Of a stretch of 5,201 nt of DNA, positions 1 through 5,188 are shown piece after piece (within the stretch, counting starts at the first letter, position 1; the number at the start of each line of letters is the position of its first letter). The stretch spans positions 1 to 5,201 of the forward strand of contig CAMYAA010000106.1 of NCBI GenBank assembly GCA_947253615.1, given 5' to 3'. The notes beneath the pieces were generated by a model. The model saw nothing but the letters and a program-made list of their open reading frames with translations, was not told the origin of the DNA and did no database searches. The position numbers and the translations under genes are program-made. Origin of the DNA: an uncultured Sutterellaceae bacterium. Its GTDB lineage: Bacteria; Pseudomonadota; Gammaproteobacteria; Burkholderiales; Burkholderiaceae_F.

Positions 1-259
1 ACAAGAGTAAAAGCCCGCCGACAAAACGTAAAAACGGTAAGTCTAAAATTAAGACGGCTAAGCTCACCAAGAGGATGCGTAAAAGAATCGCCCCGGTCGT
101 GCCCCAGAAAATGCCTTTGTTACGTAACTCCGGCGGTAAATTTCGACACGCAAGCGCAATGACAATCGCATTGTCACCCCCGAGCAAAATATCAATCAAG
201 ATAATTTGCCCAACCGCGGCCCAATGCAAATTCGTCAATAAATCGACAATATATTCCAC
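1..259 (-). CDS. TerC/YjbE-family integral membrane protein, N-terminal part (3' end beyond window)
   Basis: Reading the minus strand from a GTG at 259 gives 86 codons to the window edge with no stop. The translation begins VEYIVDLLTNLHW. It contains LIDILLGGDNAIVIALA (about residues 21-37), then NLPPELRNKGIFWGTTGAILLR (about 40-61) and a second hydrophobic stretch. The GGDN-AIVIALA signature and the PPELR..IFWGT..GAILLRI block are typical of the TerC superfamily, in particular the YjbE-like branch. TerC proteins are multi-pass inner-membrane proteins, and some members have been linked to manganese export; the substrate of this one cannot be read from the sequence. GTG is the likely start because an in-frame TAA lies immediately upstream and AGGGGA sits 6 bases before it. 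It lies 62 bases downstream of the recX stop on the same strand, so read-through from recX or a small local promoter could drive it. The C-terminal half is missing only because the window ends. Confidence 0.85.
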   Translation of the reverse strand, partial: MEYIVDLLTNLHWAAVGQIILIDILLGGDNAIVIALACRNLPPELRNKGIFWGTTGAILLRILLVSLAVLILDLPFLRFVGGLLLL

Positions 260-265
260 TTAAAA

Positions 266-271
266 TCCCCT
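266..271 (-). promoter_or_regulatory. Ribosome binding site of the TerC/YjbE gene, inside a possible hairpin
   Basis: On the minus strand AGGGGA lies 6 bases before the GTG at 257-259, which supports that start. The same bases can pair in two mutually exclusive ways. CCCCGC (289-294) can pair with GCAGGGG (267-273, one A bulge). Alternatively AATCCC (296-301) can pair with GGGATT (264-269). Either would bury the Shine-Dalgarno sequence. The pairing is seen by eye; a regulatory role is inference. Confidence 0.5.
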
Positions 272-298
272 GCTTCTTCACAAGTTGTGCGGGGAGGG

Positions 299-307
299 AT
301 TGTAGCA
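299..307 (-). promoter_or_regulatory. Possible extended -10 promoter for the TerC/YjbE gene
   Basis: The minus strand shows TGCTACAAT, an extended -10 element (TGn plus TACAAT, 5 of 6 matches to TATAAT). It lies in the recX to terC gap about 40 bases before the GTG start. No good -35 box is seen at 16-18 bases, as expected for a promoter relying on the TG extension. It would allow terC expression independent of recA-recX. The call rests on one short motif. Confidence 0.35.
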
Positions 308-321
308 AAAAAGACCTCGGG

Positions 322-1560
322 TTAGTCCCAAAGTGAACCGCCAATTCCATCCTCTTCAGGGAGCTCAACTTCCCCACGTAACACTTTGAAAATGCTCTCC
401 ATGCTAAAGCCACGATAGGCCAAATAACGAACCTGTCGATCCCGTTCTTTGCGATCGGTTGGACGCTCCTGAAAACGGCGGGACCACACGCGTAAACACC
501 GAATGGGCTCACTCTCCTGCACCGCTTCCATGGCCTGAGAAACCGTCTCGGCACTCACGCCACTTTGACGCAATTCGTAACGAACTCGACGATCCCCTAA
601 CTGACGCGACTTCGCTTTGGCACGGGTGAGCGCATAACGCTCATCACTCAAATAATTCAGTTTCTCAAGTTCGTCGAGCACCGAATCAATCATGGCCTTG
701 TCCACCTCACCCGAGGCTTTTAACGCCAGCTTTTTCCCTAACTCGCGTCGAGAATATTCACGCCGACTCAAAAACGCTAACGCTTGCGCTAAGAGCGATG
801 GCCCTTCCTTCTCAGGAGCCTCCGGCGGATTCTCACGCGCTTGCCGATGCCCATCACCCCGCTTTTTACGACGTGGACGATCAGGCTCATCCGGGTCAAA
901 GCTCGATAAAACCTTCCGATCCTCCGAAGCCTCCGGCAACAAATCCACATCATCCCTTATTCGTAAGGGCGGCGACGCATATGGATCCGCTAAAGGCTCC
1001 ACACGCTGAACGCCACTTTTGCGAAAACTCGCCTGAGAACGCGACGCACGACGCATCTTTTTATAAAAGCCTCGAGGATCCTTGGCACTCGATGCCCCTT
1101 CCGTGCCGACGTCATCGAGCCCGCCGGCCTCCGCTAACGAGGGAGGCGTCACTCGACGATAGGCCGAATCATCATCCCAGGGAATCGACTCCGCCATGGG
1201 GACGTCATCGAAGGACGCGGGCGGCGTGAGGTCCTCTTCGTCGTTGAGCACCCCAAATAAACTCGAATCCTCGTAGGTAACCCGCTCGGTGAATCGTGAA
1301 TGTAACGTCTGCGGAATGTAGCGCCCTTTGGGCGAGCGCCCCTTTACTGGGGAAGCGACTTGAGGCGAACGATTAGCGTCACGCGCTTTCACCCGTTGGG
1401 CTAAACGATCAATGGAACGCTCATTGGGCGGGGCCTCTCCCGCCACCGAGAGCGAATCTCGATCCCATTCAATGTCAAATAAACTCGGCGTCTCACTATT
1501 CGAGGGCTTCCGAGTCCCTGTACTCGCTTTTAAACGAGCATCGGTTGTCTTCGTGGCCAT
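322..1560 (-). CDS. recX: RecX-family regulator of RecA with a long N-terminal extension
   Basis: RecX proteins bind RecA filaments in the cytoplasm and limit their growth and recombinase activity. The C-terminal part, about residues 255-397 of 412, is a recognisable RecX domain. It has LLAQALAFLSRREYSRREL, then LDELEKLNYLSDERYA, GDRRVRYELRQSGVS, and VWSRRFQERPTD..ERDRQVRYLAYRGFS, which are the successive three-helix repeats. Family members are commonly about 150 residues, so the first roughly 254 residues are extra. They are rich in D, E, S, P and R, with a basic cluster near 229-240, no recognised fold, and probably disordered. The start chosen is the ATG at 1560 (MATKTTDARL). AAGGAG lies upstream but 15 bases away, which is long. 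An in-frame TTG at 1602 with AAGGGAAGAG before it would add 14 residues and is the alternative. The gene lies directly downstream of recA across a terminator-like hairpin, the usual recA-recX arrangement. The extension's role is unknown. Confidence 0.9.
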   Translation of the reverse strand: MATKTTDARLKASTGTRKPSNSETPSLFDIEWDRDSLSVAGEAPPNERSIDRLAQRVKARDANRSPQVASPVKGRSPKGRYIPQTLHSRFTERVTYEDSSLFGVLNDEEDLTPPASFDDVPMAESIPWDDDSAYRRVTPPSLAEAGGLDDVGTEGASSAKDPRGFYKKMRRASRSQASFRKSGVQRVEPLADPYASPPLRIRDDVDLLPEASEDRKVLSSFDPDEPDRPRRKKRGDGHRQARENPPEAPEKEGPSLLAQALAFLSRREYSRRELGKKLALKASGEVDKAMIDSVLDELEKLNYLSDERYALTRAKAKSRQLGDRRVRYELRQSGVSAETVSQAMEAVQESEPIRCLRVWSRRFQERPTDRKERDRQVRYLAYRGFSMESIFKVLRGEVELPEEDGIGGSLWD

Positions 1561-1565
1561 AGCTG

Positions 1566-1611
1566 AAAAAAAGAGCTCCTTAGATCCGTTAAACGTTCTC
1601 AAGAAGCTCTT
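1566..1611 (-). terminator. recA-recX intergenic terminator/attenuator hairpin
   Basis: On the minus strand AAGAGCTTCTT (1601-1611) pairs with AAGGAGCTCTT (1571-1581): 11 pairs with one G-T wobble and a 19-base loop. A run of seven Ts (1566-1572) overlaps and follows the 3' arm. This is the layout of an intrinsic terminator. It sits 23 bases after the recA stop and before the recX ATG. In Escherichia coli a terminator at the same position lets only a fraction of recA transcripts continue into recX; the same role is inferred here. The 3' arm contains AAGGAG, the only Shine-Dalgarno-like sequence before the recX ATG. The alternative TTG start lies at the stem-loop junction, so the structure could affect translation as well as transcription. 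Confidence 0.7.
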
Positions 1612-1634
1612 CCCTTATGTCATGAATTAAACGT

Positions 1635-2741
1635 TTAGAGTTCGACCTCTTCGCCTTCATAGGCTAACACGTCGGCCTCTTCCTCATCATCCGCCGAGGT
1701 CACGGCGCTTTTGAGCGACACGCCTTTCATTTCACGAACACGTTTTTCAATTTCAGCCAAGATTTCAGGATTTTCCTTCAAGAAATCACGCGCCTTTTCC
1801 TTGCCTTGACCTAAACGATTGCCTTCAAAGGAGTACCACGACCCCGTCTTGTCCACAATCTCTAATTCGCTCGCAATGTCAATGACTTCACCAATCTTGG
1901 AAATCCCTTCACCATAAAGGATGTCAAAGATGGCTTGCTTGAAAGGAGGCGCCACTTTGTTCTTGACCACGCGAACCTTGGTTTCGTTACCAATGACTTC
2001 GTCATTTTTCTTCACTGCCCCAATGCGGCGAATGTCTAAACGAACCGAACTGTAGAACTTCAACGCATTACCACCCGTCGTGGTTTCCACATTGCCATAG
2101 CCCCCAATCTTCTGACGAATCTGGTTAATAAACACCACCATCGACTTCGTCTTCTGAATCGAACTCGTTAACTTACGAAGCGCTTGACTCATGAGTCGAG
2201 CCTGTAAGCCGGGTAACGCATCCCCCATTTCACCCACAATTTCATTGCGCGGCGTTAACGCTGCCACCGAGTCAATAATGATCAAGTCAATCGTGCCCGA
2301 ACGCACTAAAGCGTCCGTAATTTCTAAGGCTTGCTCACCCGTGTCGGGCTGACTAATTAATAAGTCCTGAATGTTCACCCCTAAACGCTGGGCATAGTTC
2401 ACATCCAAGGCGTGTTCCGCGTCAATAAAGGCACACATCCCGCCAATCTTTTGCATTTCCGCAATTAAATGCAACGTCATCGTGGTCTTCCCCGAGGATT
2501 CAGGCCCGAAGATTTCAATCACACGACCACGCGGTAAACCGCCAACCCCTAAAGCCAAGTCAAGGCCTAACGAGCCCGTGGAAACCACTTCCACGTTTTC
2601 GGCATGCTCACCTTCGGCCATGCGCATGATGGCACCGTCACCAAACTGCTTCTTAATCGCTTTCAACGCGGCTTCTAAAGCCTTCTTTCGCTCTTCGCCT
2701 TCGTAGCGAACCACCGGGGTGGGATTCTTTTCTTTAGCCAT
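1635..2741 (-). CDS. recA: Recombinase RecA
   Basis: RecA polymerises on single-stranded DNA, performs ATP-dependent homologous pairing and strand exchange, and in the SOS response stimulates LexA self-cleavage. The 368-residue product has Walker [10 protein letters not shown] at 79-87, the catalytic-glutamate motif FIDAEHALD with E109, Walker B LIIIDS with D157, and FINQIR at 204-209 leading into loop L2. Past L2 it has [22 protein letters not shown], then the C-terminal domain and an acidic tail ([18 protein letters not shown]). It is about 15 residues longer than the 353-residue E. coli protein, mostly at the N terminus. The ATG at 2741 has AGGAG 6 bases upstream. Loop L2 is unusual: KIGGYGNVE replaces the usual KIGVMFGNPE, one residue shorter and without the proline. 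The rest looks fully functional. recX follows across a hairpin, and the lysine tRNA genes are divergent upstream. Identification is secure; the tail and L2 differences are read directly from the translation. Confidence 0.98.
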   Translation of the reverse strand: MAKEKNPTPVVRYEGEERKKALEAALKAIKKQFGDGAIMRMAEGEHAENVEVVSTGSLGLDLALGVGGLPRGRVIEIFGPESSGKTTMTLHLIAEMQKIGGMCAFIDAEHALDVNYAQRLGVNIQDLLISQPDTGEQALEITDALVRSGTIDLIIIDSVAALTPRNEIVGEMGDALPGLQARLMSQALRKLTSSIQKTKSMVVFINQIRQKIGGYGNVETTTGGNALKFYSSVRLDIRRIGAVKKNDEVIGNETKVRVVKNKVAPPFKQAIFDILYGEGISKIGEVIDIASELEIVDKTGSWYSFEGNRLGQGKEKARDFLKENPEILAEIEKRVREMKGVSLKSAVTSADDEEEADVLAYEGEEVEL

Positions 2742-2745
2742 GTGT

Positions 2746-2750
2746 TACTC
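2746..2750 (-). promoter_or_regulatory. recA ribosome binding site
   Basis: AGGAG on the minus strand, 6... bases (about 4-6 by alignment) before the recA ATG at 2739-2741, fixes that start and no competing upstream start is needed. Confidence 0.75.
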
Positions 2751-2839
2751 CTACACGTGCCTTCAAAAACACGCTCTTGGTAAAAGGGGGTTAACTCACT
2801 CGAGAGAAATATCGCTCGTCCTTGTTAACGATTGATACC

Positions 2840-2867
2840 ATCATACTGTACTTTTGACTCTTGTAAA
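2840..2867 (-). promoter_or_regulatory. Probable sigma70 promoter of recA
   Basis: On the minus strand TTTACA (2862-2867, 5 of 6 to TTGACA) and TATGAT (2840-2845, 5 of 6 to TATAAT) are separated by 16 bases. Transcription would start near 2833, giving a 5' leader of about 90 bases. The spacer ends in GTACAG, one half of an E. coli-type LexA box, but the matching CTGT 8 bases away is absent (AGAG is found instead). No full CTGT-N8-ACAG site is visible between recA and the tRNAs. Confidence 0.6.
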
Positions 2868-2879
2868 CCAAGGGTAAAC
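2863..2879 (-). repeat. Direct repeat GTTTAC-N5-GTTTAC overlapping the recA -35 box
   Basis: The minus strand carries two copies of GTTTAC (2874-2879 and 2863-2868) with an 11-base period, about one helical turn, and the downstream copy overlaps the -35 box. This is the spacing expected of a repressor bound to one face of DNA. It could be a lineage-specific operator or chance; no family match is claimed. Confidence 0.35.
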
Positions 2880-3102
2880 ACTAACAAATTAGCTAGTGAG
2901 CCACTTAGAGACGCATATAAAGCACTTTGATTCGATAACAGCTTGTTTTTAAAGGGTTTTTATGTGTTTTGAGGAATTTTTACGGAATCGTGTTGGAATT
3001 TTTTTAGGTTTTTTCACGCTTACTATTGACAAGCGCATCATTGACGGGTATAGTTCATTTCCTCAGTTGATCGCAAGTATTTGCGCTCATTTGGTGCGAA
3101 GC
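2880..3102. other. Intergenic region between divergent recA and tRNA-Lys transcription units
   Basis: Together with 2742-2879 this makes about 360 bases without a protein gene. It holds the recA leader and promoter (minus strand), the tRNA promoter at 3026-3054 (plus strand), a small inverted repeat CACTA/TAGTG at 2879-2898, a T-rich stretch at 2941-3015 with two copies of GGAATTTTT, and a short CGCAA-GTAT-TTGCG hairpin at 3072-3085 in the tRNA leader. A plus-strand open frame beginning at 2962 runs into the tRNA genes and is judged spurious. Confidence 0.6.
3026..3054 (+). promoter_or_regulatory. Strong sigma70 promoter of the tRNA-Lys operon
   Basis: TTGACA (3026-3031, perfect -35) and TATAGT (3049-3054, 5 of 6 to TATAAT) are separated by exactly 17 bases. 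Transcription would start near 3061, giving a leader of about 42 bases before the first tRNA. The near-consensus boxes fit a highly expressed stable-RNA unit. Confidence 0.8.
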
Positions 3103-3178
3103 GGGTCGTTAGCTCAGTTGGTAGAGCAGCGGACTTTTAATCCGTTGGTCGTGGGTTCGAGTCCCGCACGACCCACCA
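3103..3178 (+). tRNA. tRNA-Lys, anticodon UUU
   Basis: A 76-base cloverleaf. The acceptor stem is GGGTCGT with ACGACCC (3168-3174), discriminator A, and an encoded CCA at 3176-3178. The D stem is GCTC/GAGC. The anticodon stem GCGGA/TCCGT carries loop CTTTTAA with anticodon TTT at 3136-3138. The T arm is GTGGG-TTCGAGT-CCCGC. It decodes AAA and, through wobble, AAG. It is the first gene of the two-tRNA unit; the next tRNA starts 9 bases later. Confidence 0.97.
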
Positions 3179-3187
3179 AGCATTGTT

Positions 3188-3263
3188 GGGAACGTAGCTC
3201 AGCTGGTAGAGCAGCGGACTCTTAATCCGTCGGTCCAGGGTTCGAATCCCTGCGTTCCCACCA
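3188..3263 (+). tRNA. tRNA-Lys, anticodon CUU
   Basis: A 76-base cloverleaf. The acceptor stem is GGGAACG with CGTTCCC (3253-3259), discriminator A, and an encoded CCA at 3261-3263. The anticodon stem GCGGA/TCCGT carries loop CTCTTAA with anticodon CTT at 3221-3223, reading AAG. The T arm is CCAGG-GTTCGAAT-CCCTG by alignment. The D arm and anticodon arm are almost identical to the upstream tRNA-Lys(UUU), while acceptor and T stems differ. This suggests an old duplication or shared lysyl-tRNA synthetase identity elements. It is co-transcribed from the promoter at 3026-3054. Confidence 0.97.
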
Positions 3264-3266
3264 TCT

Positions 3267-3294
3267 AAATCTCGCATCGGCGAGATTTTTTTTT
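3267..3294 (+). terminator. Intrinsic terminator of the tRNA-Lys operon
   Basis: AAATCTCGC (3267-3275) pairs perfectly with GCGAGATTT (3280-3288) around a four-base ATCG loop. The 3' arm merges into nine consecutive Ts (3286-3294). It begins 3 bases after the CCA end of the second tRNA, so it closes the tRNA unit and insulates metN. Confidence 0.9.
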
Positions 3295-3355
3295 GCTTTT
3301 TTAGGCCGAATAGCAACGGGTCGGGGTTTTTTCTAGGGTTGATTACCTAAAAAGC
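3295..3355 (+). repeat. Inverted repeat between the tRNA terminator and metN
   Basis: GCTTTTTTAGG (3295-3305) and CCTAAAAAGC (3346-3355) are reverse complements except for one extra T, about 40 bases apart. The right arm can instead pair with TTTTTTCTAGG (3327-3337), forming a small hairpin with loop GTTGATTA. It could be leftover terminator structure or a leader structure of metN; no function is assigned. Confidence 0.35.
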
Positions 3356-3458
3356 AAGATTTTCTCGCGTTAAGCAATCCGCTCCTAGGCTCGCTCAGGT
3401 AAACTGAAAAGTCGCTGTTTTTATCCATCGATTGACTTTTTGTTCGGCATAGTAACCA

Positions 3459-4508
3459 ATGATTAAACTCGAACACATTACGCAACTTTATCGCACGCCA
3501 GAAGGCCGAGAATTCAAGGCTCTTGACGACGTCTCGCTATCGATCAAGCCCGGTGAAATTTATGGGATTATCGGTCGCTCGGGCGCGGGCAAGAGTACGT
3601 TAGTGCGCTGCATTAACTTATTGAACCGACCCACCGAAGGCCGTGTGATTGTCGATGGCCTGAATTTACAAGAGCTCCCTGAGGCTCAACTCCGAGAATC
3701 GCGTCGTACCATCGGCATGATTTTCCAACACTTTAATTTATTGAGCTCGCGCACGATTTACGATAACGTCGCCCTCCCGCTCGAACTCGCCGGGGTTCCT
3801 AAAGAGGAAATTCGCACCCGCGTGGAACCGTTACTCGCCCTGGTGGGCTTGTCGGAACACGCGCGCAAGTATCCTTCCCAACTCTCGGGTGGGCAAAAGC
3901 AACGCGTCGGGATCGCTCGTGCCCTGACCAATAACCCCAAGGTTCTTCTCTCGGACGAAGCCACCTCAGCACTCGACCCGGAAACGACCGCAGCCACGCT
4001 CGAACTTCTTAAAGACATTAACAAAAAGCTCGGCTTAACCATCGTGATGATCACCCACGAAATGCAGGTTGTGAAGCAAATTTGCGACCGCGTCGCCGTG
4101 ATGAATTACGGGAAAGTCGTGGAAGAAGGCGATGTCGCTAAGATCTTCTTGGCGCCGCAACACGAAACCACGAAGGCCTTGATCGGTAACGTGATGGCCC
4201 GTGACCTCCCTGAGAGCATCCGTCAACGCATCCGCGAAGCTCGTCATGCTCATCCCAACCAAGAACGCATTCATTTGGTCCGCTTAGCCTATAGCGACAC
4301 CGAAGTGACCAACCCGGTCATTAGTGAATGCTCCCGTAAGTTCAATATCGACATCAACATCCTTCGTGGCTCCGTTGATGACGTGCATGGACGTACCTTG
4401 GGCTCGTTAACCGTGTTAATCGATACGGAATATACGACCTATTACGAGGCCATGACTTTCTTACGTGAACGCGGAGTTGTTGTAGAGGAGATTCGCGATG
4501 TCGACTGA
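3459..4508 (+). CDS. metN: Methionine ABC transporter ATP-binding protein MetN
   Basis: This is the cytoplasmic ATPase that powers uptake of D- and L-methionine through MetI, with substrate delivered by MetQ. In the 349 residues, Walker A is GRSGAGKST at 39-47, the Q-loop Q90 lies in IFQHFNLL, the signature is LSGGQKQRV at 142-150, Walker B is KVLLSDEATSALDP (E167), and the switch histidine is H200 in ITHEM. Residues from about 268 onward form the C-terminal NIL domain (HLVRLAYSD...ISECSRKFNIDINILRGSVDDVHGRTLGSL). In E. coli MetN this domain binds methionine and inhibits transport when the internal pool is full. The NIL domain and the length fit MetN rather than a generic amino-acid ATPase. 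The ATG is the first start after an in-frame TAA 6 bases upstream, and MIKLEHITQLY matches the usual first strand. No good Shine-Dalgarno sequence precedes it. The stop overlaps metI by 11 bases. Confidence 0.96.
   Translation: MIKLEHITQLYRTPEGREFKALDDVSLSIKPGEIYGIIGRSGAGKSTLVRCINLLNRPTEGRVIVDGLNLQELPEAQLRESRRTIGMIFQHFNLLSSRTIYDNVALPLELAGVPKEEIRTRVEPLLALVGLSEHARKYPSQLSGGQKQRVGIARALTNNPKVLLSDEATSALDPETTAATLELLKDINKKLGLTIVMITHEMQVVKQICDRVAVMNYGKVVEEGDVAKIFLAPQHETTKALIGNVMARDLPESIRQRIREARHAHPNQERIHLVRLAYSDTEVTNPVISECSRKFNIDINILRGSVDDVHGRTLGSLTVLIDTEYTTYYEAMTFLRERGVVVEEIRDVD
4485..4490 (+). promoter_or_regulatory. metI ribosome binding site inside metN
   Basis: GAGGAG lies 7 bases before the metI ATG (4498-4500), within the last metN codons. 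Together with the 11-base overlap it implies translational coupling of permease to ATPase, and it confirms this ATG. Confidence 0.8.
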
Positions 4509-5151
4509 GTTACTTGATCAATTGTGGGTTAGTTTTTACCAAACCATTTGGATGGTCGCGGTAGCTGGCGGGATTGGGACCTTAATTGGTTTACCGATCG
4601 GGATTTTTTTGTATATCACCGATAAGTCCTCCTTCTTGCCCATGCCACGCTTAAACTCCATTGTGGGTCTTTGTGTGAACATTTTGCGTTCCGTCCCGTT
4701 CATCATCTTACTGTTTGCGGTGACGGGCTTTACCCGCTTTATCGTAGGCACGAGTATCGGGACCGCCGCAGCTATTGTGCCGTTAACCATTGCAGTCGCG
4801 CCTTTTATTGGCCGTATTGTAGAAGCGAGCTTACGCGAAGTGCCTTATGGACTTATTGAGGCAGCTCAATCAATGGGGGCTACGAATGTACAAATCATTC
4901 GTAAAGTCTTAATTCCCGAAGCGCTCCCTGGTATCATTTCAGGGTTAACGCTTTCAGCCATTGCCTTGATCGGATACTCCGCTATGGCAGGGGCTGTCGG
5001 TGGTGGCGGCTTAGGTGACTTGGCGATCAACTACGGTTACTATCGTTATAACAATACCGTGAGCTGGATCGTCGTCGTGGTCCTCGTGGTCATGGTTCAG
5101 GCCATTCAGTCTGCGGGCGACTCCTTAATCCGCCGTATTTCACATAAATAA
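4498..5151 (+). CDS. metI: Methionine ABC transporter permease MetI
   Basis: This is the inner-membrane permease of the methionine importer, expected to work as a dimer bound to two MetN subunits. The 217-residue product is strongly hydrophobic, with about five membrane segments: near 15-40, 55-78, 86-108, 146-168 and 188-206. The cytoplasmic EAA loop that docks onto the ATPase is clear at 121-143 (EAAQSMGATNVQIIRKVLIP...). The conserved LRSVPFIILLF (63-73) and GAVGGGGLGDLAI (165-177) stretches are characteristic of MetI. The length is normal for the family. The start is set by GAGGAG 7 bases upstream and by coupling to metN. The gene ends with tandem TAA codons (5149-5154). No terminator is seen before the contig edge, which fits a further gene such as metQ continuing the operon. 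Confidence 0.96.
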   Translation: MSTELLDQLWVSFYQTIWMVAVAGGIGTLIGLPIGIFLYITDKSSFLPMPRLNSIVGLCVNILRSVPFIILLFAVTGFTRFIVGTSIGTAAAIVPLTIAVAPFIGRIVEASLREVPYGLIEAAQSMGATNVQIIRKVLIPEALPGIISGLTLSAIALIGYSAMAGAVGGGGLGDLAINYGYYRYNNTVSWIVVVVLVVMVQAIQSAGDSLIRRISHK

Positions 5152-5188
5152 TAAATATCCACCAAAGCGACCTTAAACTCGGTAGGGC

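Noticed and set aside
260..321. yybP-ykoY manganese riboswitch before the TerC/YjbE gene
   Set aside because: Expected from family knowledge, but the gap is only 62 bases and I see none of the conserved loop sequences.
192..554. Minus-strand open frame of 120 codons spanning the recX end and the TerC gene start
   Set aside because: It overlaps two recognisable genes in another frame and its translation has no family features.
798..1229. Plus-strand open frame of 143 codons antisense to recX
   Set aside because: The His/Pro/Arg-rich composition resembles a shadow of the opposite frame; no convincing ribosome site or recognised domain. The frame at 692-1009 is rejected for the same reason.
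2846..2861. E. coli-type LexA box at CTGT (2846-2849)
   Set aside because: The second half should be ACAG 8 bases on, but the bases are CTCT; only a half-site exists.
2962..3225. Plus-strand open frame of 87 codons ending in the second tRNA
   Set aside because: Its C-terminal part (LAQLVEQRTFNPLVVGSS..., then RSSAGRAADS) is the familiar conceptual translation of tRNA genes, and the start lies upstream of the tRNA promoter.
3295..3458. SAM/SAH riboswitch or MetJ box (AGACGTCT repeats) upstream of metN
   Set aside because: No AGACGTCT-like tandem repeats and no recognisable riboswitch core are visible in this stretch.
3758..4274. Minus-strand open frames inside metN (98 and 79 codons)
   Set aside because: Antisense to a fully recognisable metN; low-complexity shadow translations. 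The same applies to short frames inside metI (4536-4790, 4671-4859) and recA (2482-2706).
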